21,731 nt of DNA from Mucilaginibacter sp. UBA5151 (GCA_002413785.1 DHXR01000024.1:221670-243400), one strand, 5' to 3'. Numbered from the stretch's first letter, positions 1-6,113 are shown. Numbers and translations: made by a program. The notes: generated from the sequence alone by a model not told the origin.

Positions 1-48
1 AGTTTTTTTAATTATTATTTAAATACGTGGTTTATTATCCTCTTTCTT

Positions 49-522
49 TTACATTTTTTTCATGCCCCCCATCTTCTGCATGCCTTTTTTCCCCCCTTTC
101 ATTTTTGGCGATTGTTTTCCCAATGTGCGGATATAATTAATCAATTGCCAGCACTGATTGTGGTTGGCTTTATGTACTTCTTTCCATGAGGGCATTGGCG
201 AATTTCCATTCATGATTTTCCAATATAATGCGCCATCTGTGTGAGCCTGGGTCATGTTAGCCGATAAATCAGTCGGTGTGGGTTTTAGATCTGCTGCAGC
301 GGATCCGTTGCCTTTCCCTTTTGAACCATGGCACATGACACATTGTTTTTCAAATAAGGCCTTACCTTTTAGGGTTGCTGCGATATTTCCCTTAAAAGGA
401 TTTTTTCTGGCGTCTGCCGATTTAGGGGCTTCCCACATATCCGGCTTTTGGATGAATGCTGACATCATAACAACGCCTGTTATTATCAGGCATGCCGTGA
501 AAATTATTTTTAGTTTTTTCAT
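49..522 (-). CDS. Secreted monoheme c-type cytochrome
   Basis: The 157-residue product is a small exported class I cytochrome c, expected to carry electrons in the periplasm. A signal peptide or N-terminal anchor covers about residues 1-24. The single heme site CVMCH is at 61-65. Met110 in the NSPMPSW stretch is the likely sixth ligand, and QLINYIRTL (126-134) is the usual C-terminal helix of the fold. After residue 138 comes a short tail rich in Met, Lys and Gly (MKGGKKGMQKMGGMKKM), which the heme domain does not need and which might bind metal; that is inference. The gene starts 23 bp after the stop of the SHOCT gene on the same strand, so the two probably share a transcript. The redox partner cannot be told from this window. 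Confidence 0.88.
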   Translation of the reverse strand: MKKLKIIFTACLIITGVVMMSAFIQKPDMWEAPKSADARKNPFKGNIAATLKGKALFEKQCVMCHGSKGKGNGSAAADLKPTPTDLSANMTQAHTDGALYWKIMNGNSPMPSWKEVHKANHNQCWQLINYIRTLGKQSPKMKGGKKGMQKMGGMKKM

Positions 523-545
523 TTTCTTAACTGCCTTGTGTTTTT

Positions 546-773
546 TTAATGTTTCGCCAGGTCGTTTTCCAGGATTTTTTTCTTTTCCTGGTACTCTTCT
601 GTTGTTATTTCGCCGGCTGCGAAACGCTTCTGTAAAATATCCAGAGGGGTATCCTTTTTCTTCCGCTGGCCCGGAATATCATAAGGCATTGCAAATATCC
701 AGAAAAGCATTATCATCCAGAAGAACCACCATACCAGGTGCATTCCCCAAAAACTACCGTTGTTATACATCAT
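546..773 (-). CDS. SHOCT domain membrane protein
   Basis: The 75-residue protein has one hydrophobic segment rich in Trp and Phe (about residues 7-29), a short basic linker (QRKKK), and a C-terminal SHOCT-type domain (about 42-70; PLDILQKRFAAGEITTEEYQ is characteristic). SHOCT domains are small helical modules at the ends of many bacterial membrane proteins, and their biochemical role is not settled. Length and layout match the many stand-alone TM-SHOCT proteins of Bacteroidota. It lies 23 bp upstream of the cytochrome c gene, suggesting an operon linked to respiration or envelope stress, but no function can be assigned. The start MMYNN has two adjacent ATG codons, so the exact first residue is uncertain by one. 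Confidence 0.8.
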   Translation of the reverse strand: MMYNNGSFWGMHLVWWFFWMIMLFWIFAMPYDIPGQRKKKDTPLDILQKRFAAGEITTEEYQEKKKILENDLAKH

Positions 774-844
774 TACCTTTGTTTTTAATTGTTAATGAAT
801 TTTTTATGCCCTTCCGTTTATCTTGCGTAAGGGTAAGATCAAAC

Positions 845-892
845 ACCTGAAAAGCAAATCAGGCCGGAGCTAACAGTGTGTCCCGGCCTGAT
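845..892 (-). terminator. Hairpin terminator after the small cysteine protein gene
   Basis: A perfect 10-bp inverted repeat (ATCAGGCCGG at 858-867 with CCGGCCTGAT at 883-892, 15-base loop) is followed on the minus strand by a T-rich tail (TTTGCTTTTC). It lies just past the small minus-strand gene at 936-1181 and fits a Rho-independent terminator for it. The T tract is interrupted by GC, so it is not ideal. Confidence 0.5.
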
Positions 893-935
893 AAAAAAGA
901 TATTTAGAACTAATGGACTGTAAATCTACAAGCCG

Positions 936-1181
936 TTAATTTGAATTTTGTTTTAAATATCTGCGGCTTCAAACTGAATATTGCCCAAAGTCAATTATCA
1001 GAGTTTTGGTTTTTCAGCAATTTTTCATTTGATCATGCATTTTGCAACCTGATGAGGCACTATGCTTTTCGAGTACCGAAGTTGACTGCAATTTACCGCA
1101 ACAATAAAAGCTATCGGCCGCTACACCCAAAGTGGAGAGCAGGTAAATAGCTGTTAACAAAAGGAGCGAGGCGCGTTTCAT
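936..1181 (-). pseudogene. HYC_CC_PP-like small secreted Cys protein, cut short by in-frame TGA
   Basis: From the ATG at 1181 the minus strand reads a signal peptide (MKRASLLLLTAIYLLSTLGV) and then SFYCCGKLQSTSV, which resembles the start of the HYC_CC_PP family of small exported cysteine proteins common in Sphingobacteria. The open frame ends at codon 56, a TGA at 1014-1016, after 55 residues. The same frame continues with KTKTLIIDFGQYSV, a second TGA at 969-971 and a TAA at 936-938. The first TGA follows KNC, where relatives as I recall them read CCKTK, so it appears to replace a Cys codon. The gene therefore looks like a nonsense-mutated or shortened copy; the 55-residue product may still be made. 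A terminator-like hairpin follows at 858-892. Family assignment is from memory of the motif. Confidence 0.5.
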
Positions 1182-1319
1182 CACTCAAAGATACCCCTTG
1201 CTGTAGCGGGGTAAAAATGATCAATCTCACATTACGGGGGAGGGGTGAACACTTTTGATGAAATGTAAAACGGAAACCAAAAAACAAAGATGAATGCTTA
1301 TGAAATTAAAATTTACCTT

Positions 1320-1327
1320 TAGATTTG
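1320..1327 (+). promoter_or_regulatory. Candidate -7 element for the OsmC gene
   Basis: TAGATTTG matches the Bacteroidota -7 consensus TAnnTTTG and lies 18 bases before the preferred ATG at 1346. No clear TTG is seen at the -33 position, so the call rests on the -7 match and its position. Confidence 0.35.
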
Positions 1328-1345
1328 TCATCATACAAAAACACT

Positions 1346-1747
1346 ATGGCAACTATTGAAACTACCTATTTAGGCGGATTAAGGACCGAAGCAACCCATC
1401 TGCAATCCGGCACTAAAATTATTACTGACGCGCCTGTGGATAACCAGGGCAAAGGCGAAGCTTTTTCGCCGACCGATTTGGTAGCGGCATCGCTGGCAAG
1501 CTGTATGCTTACTATCATGGGCATTAAGGCCAATGCAAGCAATATTGATATAGATAACGCTACCTGCTCTGTTACTAAAATTATGGCGTCAGACCCAAGG
1601 CGTGTAGCCGAAATTGTGATCAGTTTTAAATTCCCAAAGCAATACACCGAAAAAGAGCAATTGCTATTGGAACGCGCAGCCCTTACCTGCCCTGTTTTTT
1701 ACAGTCTGCATGAAGATTTGAAAAAGACAGTTGATTTTGGGTGGTAA
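1346..1747 (+). CDS. OsmC/Ohr family protein
   Basis: The 133-residue protein belongs to the OsmC/Ohr superfamily, whose members reduce organic hydroperoxides with a pair of cysteines. Both expected cysteines are present: Cys53 in ASLASCMLT and Cys115 in ALTCPVFYSL. GEAFSPTDLVAASLASC (38-53) is the usual helix entry of the OsmC core, and the length is typical of OsmC. I start at the ATG at 1346 (MATIETTYLGG) and not at the in-frame TTG at 1325, because relatives begin in this way and because 1325 falls inside a likely -7 promoter element. It runs convergently toward the YtxJ gene. The exact substrate is unknown, and OsmC as against YhfA-like subfamily cannot be settled by eye. Confidence 0.88.
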   Translation: MATIETTYLGGLRTEATHLQSGTKIITDAPVDNQGKGEAFSPTDLVAASLASCMLTIMGIKANASNIDIDNATCSVTKIMASDPRRVAEIVISFKFPKQYTEKEQLLLERAALTCPVFYSLHEDLKKTVDFGW

Positions 1748-1783
1748 AAAAAGGTGAAAGGTAAAAGGGGAAAGCTGTTTTTT

Positions 1784-1835
1784 ATGCCGGATTCATTAAT
1801 TCCGCAATCGGCATTCCGGCTGTCGCATTTTTTTT
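1784..1835 (+). terminator. Weak hairpin between convergent OsmC and YtxJ genes
   Basis: ATGCCGGATT (1784-1793) pairs with AATCGGCAT (1806-1814) with one bulged base, and a run of eight T follows at 1828-1835. The 13-base gap between stem and T run is longer than in a classical terminator, so this is a weak call for ending the OsmC transcript. Confidence 0.3.
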
Positions 1836-2184
1836 AGCTAACCTCAAATTTCTGATCGCCAATTACCGACATAGCTTCGTCAATGCATACCTGTCCGTGT
1901 GAAAGATCGAGTACACATTCGCCGTCTTTTATCAATAATAATTGCGGCGATTCGTGATAAACATCAAAAGCGGTTGCTACAAGGTTTGAAAGCTCGCGGT
2001 ATTTTATAAGATCTAAGAAGTAAAGCGGTAAATTTTCGGGCAATTTATACAGGTCAAGTTCCACGCGTTTTTTTACCATCATGCTGATGGAGCAGCGGGT
2101 GCTGTGTTTAAAAATTATGCTATAACCCGCGTGGCCTTTAATGCCGGTAATTTGATCGGCTGATTCCAGCAATGTCCAGTTCAT
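1834..2184 (-). CDS. ytxJ: YtxJ/BrxC-like monothiol bacilliredoxin family protein
   Basis: The 116-residue protein has the thioredoxin-like fold of the family named 'bacillithiol system redox-active protein YtxJ' (DUF2847, BrxC-like). Visible signatures are FKHSTRCSIS around residues 25-34, with one active cysteine (Cys31) where BrxC has a TCPIS site, then YFLDLIKYRELSN and VYHESPQLLLIKDGE, which contains the cis-Pro region. In Firmicutes such proteins are linked to removing bacillithiol from proteins; in Bacteroidota the same role is inferred from the presence of bacillithiol genes. The gene faces the OsmC peroxidase-like gene, so two thiol-redox genes lie next to each other. TATATTTA lies six bases before the ATG and resembles a -7 element with the final G changed. 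Confidence 0.85.
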   Translation of the reverse strand: MNWTLLESADQITGIKGHAGYSIIFKHSTRCSISMMVKKRVELDLYKLPENLPLYFLDLIKYRELSNLVATAFDVYHESPQLLLIKDGECVLDLSHGQVCIDEAMSVIGDQKFEVS

Positions 2185-2278
2185 AAATACTAAATATAAT
2201 GCAGTATGCTTAAAAAGCGCAAATCAACGAAAAACTGCTGACGGTTTTAAGCAAATGATAAAATATGACATTTAACTG

Positions 2279-2389
2279 TTAACGGCCTGTTTTAGGATAA
2301 GATCCGTAAGCAGGGCACAGTTTATTTGAGCAGGAAGCCAAACTTCCCAATACCAAAGCGATCAGCGCGATATAAATTACTTTTTTCAT
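2279..2389 (-). CDS. 36-residue lipoprotein
   Basis: The minus strand encodes 36 residues: a signal peptide (MKKVIYIALIALVLGSLASC) ending in a clean lipobox with the lipidated Cys at residue 20, then SNKLCPAYGSYPKTGR. The mature part is only 17 residues and contains a second cysteine in a CPAYG motif. I recall very similar tiny lipoproteins in Sphingobacteria, but no function is known to me. The mature protein would be a lipid-anchored peptide facing the periplasm or the outer membrane. It lies between ribH and ytxJ on the same strand, 28 bp after the ribH stop codon, so it may be carried on the ribH transcript. It is short enough for automatic annotation to miss. Confidence 0.65.
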   Translation of the reverse strand: MKKVIYIALIALVLGSLASCSNKLCPAYGSYPKTGR

Positions 2390-2417
2390 TTTATGTTACC
2401 TGGTATTTAAACGGAAA

Positions 2418-2912
2418 TCAGCTATCTAAAGTTTCAGCAAGATAAGCCATTTTTATGGCTGTAACAGCTGCTTCAACACCTTTATTTCCATGTTTTCCTC
2501 CTGCACGGTCTTCAGCCTGCTCCTGGTTATCTGTAGTTAACACGCCAAATATAACAGGTTTTGAATATTTTATGGCAACATTGCTGATGCCATTTGCCAC
2601 TGCATTACAAATAAAATCAAAATGCCTTGTTTCGCCCTGTATTACGCAACCCAAACAGATTACCGCATCTAATTTACGCTTTTTTAATAACAGATCAGCG
2701 CCGGATGTTAATTCAAAACTTCCGGGTACGGCGTAAGTGTAAATATTTTCTTTTAAAGCACCATAAGCTTCAAGGCTTTCAATGGCTCCCCTCAAAAGCG
2801 CGTTTGTTATAACCGCATTCCATTCGGCCACCACAATTCCAAAATGATAGGGTGCCGCTGAAGGAACCTCAGTAGCAGAAAAATCAGATAAATTTTTAAG
2901 CTGGGTAGCCAT
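2418..2912 (-). CDS. ribH: 6,7-dimethyl-8-ribityllumazine synthase
   Basis: Lumazine synthase joins 5-amino-6-ribitylamino-uracil and 3,4-dihydroxy-2-butanone 4-phosphate in the penultimate step of riboflavin synthesis, in the cytosol, usually as a pentamer or 60-mer. The 164 residues show all family marks: AEWN with Trp31 near the ribityl-pyrimidine site, VPGSFE (62-67), GCVIQGETRHFDF with the catalytic His97, and VLTTDNQEQAEDRAGG with Arg136 for phosphate binding. About 20 N-terminal residues precede the core, as is usual in Bacteroidota. It lies 131 bp downstream of the TPR gene on the same strand, with a repeat-rich spacer between them, and other rib genes are not nearby. No TAnnTTTG promoter is visible just upstream, so co-transcription with the TPR gene is plausible. 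Confidence 0.96.
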   Translation of the reverse strand: MATQLKNLSDFSATEVPSAAPYHFGIVVAEWNAVITNALLRGAIESLEAYGALKENIYTYAVPGSFELTSGADLLLKKRKLDAVICLGCVIQGETRHFDFICNAVANGISNVAIKYSKPVIFGVLTTDNQEQAEDRAGGKHGNKGVEAAVTAIKMAYLAETLDS

Positions 2913-2920
2913 TGATTTTT

Positions 2921-3043
2921 ATTTCGGATTTCGAAGTTTCGATTTCGGAATTGTTTTTTATTCTTTATTTAATACCCAATATTTTTAACGACGCTTGACC
3001 TGCCTTTAATAAATCCGAAATCGAACATCCGAATTCCGAAATC
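2921..3043 (-). repeat. Inverted pair of degenerate 7-bp tandem repeats (ATTTCGG type)
   Basis: The left arm (2921-2952) is built of units such as ATTTCGG, ATTTCGA and ATTTCGG. The right arm (3011-3043) tiles exactly as AAATCCG, AAATCGA, ACATCCG, AATTCCG, AAATC, which is the same unit on the other strand. GATTTCGGAATT (2941-2952) is a perfect 12-bp complement of AATTCCGAAATC (3032-3043), and ATTTCGGATTT (2921-2931) of AAATCCGAAAT (3011-3021). The right arm ends exactly at the TPR stop codon. The transcript between the TPR gene and ribH could fold here in two mutually exclusive ways. Confidence 0.7.
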
Positions 3044-3721
3044 TTACAGTTTCGCTTCCGTGCGGGCAATATACGCGTCGATACTCTGCGCCTGGGGGCT
3101 ATCCGGATAGTCTGTTTTTATCCTTTTGTAGGTATCATCTGCTGACTTATTATCATTCTGGGCTTCGTAAACCAAGCCAAGTTTTTTGAGGTATAAAGGC
3201 GTAAGAAATTTATTGCTTCCTTTATCAGCGGCTTTTTTAAAGTAAGTTTCCGCTTTATCATAATCCTTTAACTCTACATAAGCATCGGCGGTACCGCCAA
3301 GCGCTTCGGCTGCTACTACATTGTCGCCGCCCCTGTAATTGGTTAAATTATCAATTGCCTTGCGGAATTCCCCTTTATTCAAATAAGCAATGCCCAGGTA
3401 ATAATAGGCAAGGTTTGCTGCTTTGGTATTGCCGTAATCGTCAACAATTTTTTGAAAACCCGGATAGCCGGCATCTCCATTGATGGCTTTGTCCCAATCT
3501 TTTTTCGACCAAAAATCCTGGGCTACGTGCATTTGATTTGATGCAGTTATATCGCGGGGGGCCAGATAGAATTTTTGATAGGCGATATAAATAATGATCA
3601 TAGCAACTACCGCGCTACCTATAAAAGACAAACTTTTTCTGTTCTCACGCACAAACCTTCCTGTTTGTCCAAAATCGTTATTTCCTGTTACCACCCTGGT
3701 ACTTGCCTGGTTTTTTGACAT
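3044..3721 (-). CDS. Membrane-anchored tetratricopeptide repeat protein
   Basis: The 225-residue protein has a basic cytoplasmic N-terminus, one transmembrane helix (about residues 31-50) and a C-terminal array of TPR-like helical hairpins. Visible examples are AANLAYYYLGIAYLNKGEFR (about 101-120), EALGGTADAYVELKDYDKAE (about 139-158) and LKKLGLVYEAQNDNKSADD near 178-196. This layout resembles YfgM/AncA-type proteins, single-pass TPR proteins facing the periplasm that assist envelope proteins, but the resemblance is architectural only. It has a well-formed Bacteroidota promoter 22 bases upstream and probably shares a transcript with ribH. A heptad-repeat element lies on each side of the gene. 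No specific function is assigned. Confidence 0.85.
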   Translation of the reverse strand: MSKNQASTRVVTGNNDFGQTGRFVRENRKSLSFIGSAVVAMIIIYIAYQKFYLAPRDITASNQMHVAQDFWSKKDWDKAINGDAGYPGFQKIVDDYGNTKAANLAYYYLGIAYLNKGEFRKAIDNLTNYRGGDNVVAAEALGGTADAYVELKDYDKAETYFKKAADKGSNKFLTPLYLKKLGLVYEAQNDNKSADDTYKRIKTDYPDSPQAQSIDAYIARTEAKL

Positions 3722-3743
3722 TTCTGTTGTAAAATTAAGTTTG

Positions 3744-3773
3744 CAAAAATACTGTTTTCAAAATTTCTGGCAA
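3744..3773 (-). promoter_or_regulatory. Bacteroidota-type promoter of the TPR gene
   Basis: On the minus strand TTG (3771-3773), a 19-base spacer and TATTTTTG (3744-3751) match the Bacteroidota sigma-ABfr consensus TTG-N19-21-TAnnTTTG. It lies 22 bases before the TPR gene ATG, giving a predicted leader of roughly 17 bases. Confidence 0.7.
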
Positions 3774-3800
3774 TACCTTTTGAATTAAATATTTATAATA

Positions 3801-3966
3801 GAGATTAGAGGTTAGAAATTAGAGATTAGAAACAGAAATCAGGGCTCAGTTGATTAGCGTTTAGGTGAAAAAGCAAAGAGAGAAGAACACATATCCTCTT
3901 ATTTTCAACATCTAATCACTAATAATTCCAACTAATCTCTAACCTCTGACCTCTAATCACTAAATT
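3801..3966 (+). repeat. Inverted pair of degenerate 7-bp tandem repeats (GAGATTA/CTAATCT)
   Basis: The left arm tiles exactly in sevens from 3801: GAGATTA, GAGGTTA, GAAATTA, GAGATTA, GAAACAG, AAATCAG. The right arm reads CTAATCA, CTAATAA, TTCCAA, then from 3932 CTAATCT, CTAACCT, CTGACCT, CTAATCA, CTAAATT. TTAGAGATTAG (3819-3829) is a perfect complement of CTAATCTCTAA (3932-3942). The last heptad runs straight into the putative recF -7 element. About 70 bp of unrelated sequence lie between the arms. Confidence 0.75.
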
Positions 3967-3968
3967 TG
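3961..3968 (+). promoter_or_regulatory. Candidate -7 element of recF
   Basis: TAAATTTG matches TAnnTTTG and ends 3 bases before the recF ATG at 3972, so transcription would start at or beside the start codon. No -33 TTG is seen at the right distance; heptad repeats occupy that place. Confidence 0.45.
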
Positions 3969-3971
3969 ACC

Positions 3972-5072
3972 ATGTATTTACAGCAGCTATCGGTTATCAA
4001 TTTTAAAAACTATGCGGAAGCCGGAATAACTTTTAGCGAAGGGGTAAACGTTTTTACAGGTAATAACGGCGCCGGGAAAACCAATTTGCTCGATGCAATA
4101 CATTACCTGTCTTTATGTAAAAGTTATTTTAATCCGATTGACAGTCAGCAAATAAAGCAGGGGACCGATTTTTTTATCATCACCGGAAATTTCAGCAAAA
4201 ATGGCAGCCAGGAAGCGGTGGCCTGTTCGGTTAAACGCAATCAAAAAAAGCAATTTAAACGCAACAAAAAGGATTACCAGCGCCTCGCAGATCATATAGG
4301 CTTGTTTCCTTTGGTAATGGTATCGCCTTATGATATCAGTATTATTATAGAAGGAAGTGAAGAACGCCGGAAATTTATTGATAATGTGATCTCGCAAACA
4401 GATAATTCGTACCTGGATGAACTCATTGTTTATAATAAGGTGTTGGCAAACCGGAATGCCCTTTTAAAACATATTGCCGATACAGGCCGTTACGACCCCG
4501 GTTTGTTAGAGGTGCTGGATGAGCAGTTAACCATTTCGGGAAGCCGGATCTTTGAAAAGCGGAAGGCTTTTATGGAAAGTTTTACCGGCATATTTAATAA
4601 ACATTACCAGTTTTTAAGTGATGACGCCGAACAGGTTGAACTGGTGTACGAATCGCAGTTATTACAGGAAGACATTGCCTCATTGCTGAAAAAGAACATT
4701 GAAAGAGACAGGGCCCTGGAGCGGACAACATCCGGGATACATAAAGACGATCTTTTATTTGCTATACATGGCATGCCAATGAAGAAATTCGGATCGCAGG
4801 GGCAGCAGAAATCTTTTTTGATCGCGCTGAAATTAGCGCAATACAGCTTTTTAGATCAGCAGAACAGGTTTAAACCAATATTATTACTGGATGATATATT
4901 TGACAAGCTTGATGACCAGCGGGTAACCAAGCTAATGCAAATGATATCAAACCACGATTTCGGACAGGTTTTTATTACCGACACCCATGTAAACCGTGTT
5001 GAAAATATATTTAGCGAAATTGGGGTTGATATAAAGCTGTTTAAAGTAAAAGGAGGAGAAATAGATGCGTAA
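3972..5072 (+). CDS. recF: DNA replication and repair protein RecF
   Basis: RecF is an SMC/ABC-type ATPase that, with RecO and RecR, loads RecA onto gapped DNA. The 366-residue protein carries Walker A GNNGAGKT (30-37), the ABC signature-like GSQGQQKS (274-281), and Walker B ILLLDDIFDKLD (303-314). TTSGIHKDDLLF (252-263) is a RecF landmark ahead of the signature, and FITDTH (334-339) is the switch region. The length is normal. I start at the ATG at 3972 (MYLQQLSVINFKNY) and not at the TTG at 3966, because RecF proteins begin at this point and the TTG lies in the -7 element. The gene overlaps the next one by 8 bp, so the two are translationally coupled. Confidence 0.96.
   Translation: MYLQQLSVINFKNYAEAGITFSEGVNVFTGNNGAGKTNLLDAIHYLSLCKSYFNPIDSQQIKQGTDFFIITGNFSKNGSQEAVACSVKRNQKKQFKRNKKDYQRLADHIGLFPLVMVSPYDISIIIEGSEERRKFIDNVISQTDNSYLDELIVYNKVLANRNALLKHIADTGRYDPGLLEVLDEQLTISGSRIFEKRKAFMESFTGIFNKHYQFLSDDAEQVELVYESQLLQEDIASLLKKNIERDRALERTTSGIHKDDLLFAIHGMPMKKFGSQGQQKSFLIALKLAQYSFLDQQNRFKPILLLDDIFDKLDDQRVTKLMQMISNHDFGQVFITDTHVNRVENIFSEIGVDIKLFKVKGGEIDA
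5051..5056 (+). promoter_or_regulatory. Strong Shine-Dalgarno site for the DUF721 gene
   Basis: AGGAGG lies 8 bases before the ATG at 5065, inside the last codons of recF. Shine-Dalgarno sites are rare before genes in Bacteroidota, whose ribosomes hide the anti-SD, so a perfect one at an overlapping gene is notable. It suggests re-initiation by ribosomes finishing recF. Confidence 0.55.
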
Positions 5073-5355
5073 AGCCAATGATAAATCTTTGAAAGAAGCC
5101 ATCGAACAGATGATGCAGGTTTACAAGATCAAGCGGAAATTTGACGAAACGGGCATCATCGCTCACTGGCCCGAACTGGTAGGAAAGCCGGTTGCCAACC
5201 GTACAAAGGAATTATTTGTCCGCGATAAAAAATTGTTCCTGCGGATTGAATCATCCGTGATAAAAAATGAATTAATGCTGATGCGCACGCAAATAATAAA
5301 TAAGATAAATGAAGAATCGGGTGCGGTATTGGTTGAGGAGATTATTTTTCTTTAG
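5065..5355 (+). CDS. DUF721 / DciA-like protein
   Basis: The 96-residue protein is a single DUF721 domain: KSLKEAIEQMMQVYKIKRKFDE, then a Trp-containing IIAHWPELVGKPVANRTKEL, then KKLFLRIESSVIKNELMLMRTQIINKINEE. DUF721 includes DciA, which loads the replicative helicase DnaB in bacteria without DnaC; that this shorter Bacteroidota form does the same is inference. It overlaps recF by 8 bp (5065-5072) and has a strong SD site, so both are made from one mRNA. The recF-DUF721 link recurs in many phyla and fits a replication role. Its 3' end overlaps the convergent small membrane gene by 14 bp. Confidence 0.88.
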   Translation: MRKANDKSLKEAIEQMMQVYKIKRKFDETGIIAHWPELVGKPVANRTKELFVRDKKLFLRIESSVIKNELMLMRTQIINKINEESGAVLVEEIIFL

Positions 5356-5542
5356 CTTTCCAGTGGGGGAAAAAAGTCTTGAAATTCAAATCGTCACTCA
5401 TCCTTGAAAAGACAAGAATAAAAAGACCGGGCAGGATAAAAGCAAGCTGGGCTTCGGGGTGTGTCCTGTATAATAATACTGTGCCTGAAACTAACACTAT
5501 AATAAGCAGAGAATACAAAATATACTTCAGCAAAAGTTTCAT
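5342..5542 (-). CDS. Small two-helix membrane protein
   Basis: The 66-residue product has two hydrophobic segments (about residues 5-24 and 32-47) joined by a short polar loop, and a basic C-terminus ending in HWKAKEK. I recognise no family. In favour of a real gene are the clean membrane-protein composition, an ATG start, and a position that fills the gap between the DUF721 gene and ndk. Against it are the short length and the 14-bp tail-to-tail overlap with the DUF721 gene. The opposite-strand frame at 5379-5567 looks like a shadow. No clear promoter is seen. Confidence 0.6.
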   Translation of the reverse strand: MKLLLKYILYSLLIIVLVSGTVLLYRTHPEAQLAFILPGLFILVFSRMSDDLNFKTFFPHWKAKEK

Positions 5543-5633
5543 GAATCCTGATTCTGTTTATAATTGATAAACGTTAACGCAAGATACAGATTGCCTTAAC
5601 TTTATAAAAATATGGACTTCTTTTTAAAAAACC

Positions 5634-5683
5634 AAAATAAAAGAAAAAAGCCGGGTGTAGTATTTGTTAACATTACACCCGGC
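5634..5683 (-). terminator. Rho-independent terminator of ndk
   Basis: A perfect 10-bp stem (GCCGGGTGTA at 5650-5659 with TACACCCGGC at 5674-5683, 14-base loop) lies 13 bp past the ndk stop. On the minus strand it is followed by TTTTTTCTTTTATTTT (5634-5649). This is a textbook intrinsic terminator. Confidence 0.88.
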
Positions 5684-5696
5684 CTGTGGGGAAATC

Positions 5697-6113
5697 TTAG
5701 AATTTTTCGAGCGATGAAAAAAAGAAACTACTCTCAATTGCAGCATTTTCATCTGAGTCGGAACCATGAATTGCATTTGCACCGATTGACTCAGCAAATA
5801 AATTACGGATAGTTCCTTTTTCAGCTTTTGCCGGGTCGGTAGCGCCGATAAGTTTACGAAAATCTTCAACTGCATTATCTTTTTCAAGTATGGCAGCTAC
5901 AATTGGCCCCGATGACATAAAGTCAACCAATTCGCCATAAAAAGGGCGTTCTTTATGTACCTCATAAAACTCACCTGCTTTTTCTTTGCTCAATGCCAGG
6001 TATTTCATGGCTTTAATTTTAAAACCGCCTTTTATTATCTGATCTAAAATAGCGCCTGTATGCCCGTTGCCAACTGCGTCGGGTTTTATCATGGTAAAAG
6101 TTTTATTGCTCAT
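5697..6113 (-). CDS. ndk: Nucleoside diphosphate kinase
   Basis: Ndk moves the gamma-phosphate of ATP to other nucleoside diphosphates through a phospho-histidine, balancing NTP and dNTP pools in the cytosol. The 138 residues contain the N-terminal TFTMIKPDAVGNGHTG, the KERPFYGELVDFMSSGPIVA segment, RNLFAESIGANAIHGSDS with the active-site His, and the final ENAAIESSFFF. The length is normal. The gene is monocistronic, with its own terminator at 5634-5683. A -7 element TACTTTTG (6194-6201, minus strand) would give a leader of about 75 bases. That leader contains a small GCGGC-N8-GCCGC hairpin (6160-6177) whose role, if any, is unknown. Confidence 0.97.
   Translation of the reverse strand: MSNKTFTMIKPDAVGNGHTGAILDQIIKGGFKIKAMKYLALSKEKAGEFYEVHKERPFYGELVDFMSSGPIVAAILEKDNAVEDFRKLIGATDPAKAEKGTIRNLFAESIGANAIHGSDSDENAAIESSFFFSSLEKF

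Noticed and set aside
254..850. 198-codon plus-strand open frame over the cytochrome c and SHOCT genes
   Set aside because: It is antisense to two well-supported genes, has no recognisable domain, and its composition follows the codon use of the opposite strand.
936..1016. Selenocysteine reading of the TGA codons
   Set aside because: Two TGA codons close together, no visible SECIS hairpin worth calling, and Sec is not expected in this group; nonsense decay is simpler.
941..1150. 69-codon plus-strand open frame
   Set aside because: It is antisense to the small cysteine-protein gene and has no sensible features; the minus strand has the signal peptide and CC motif.
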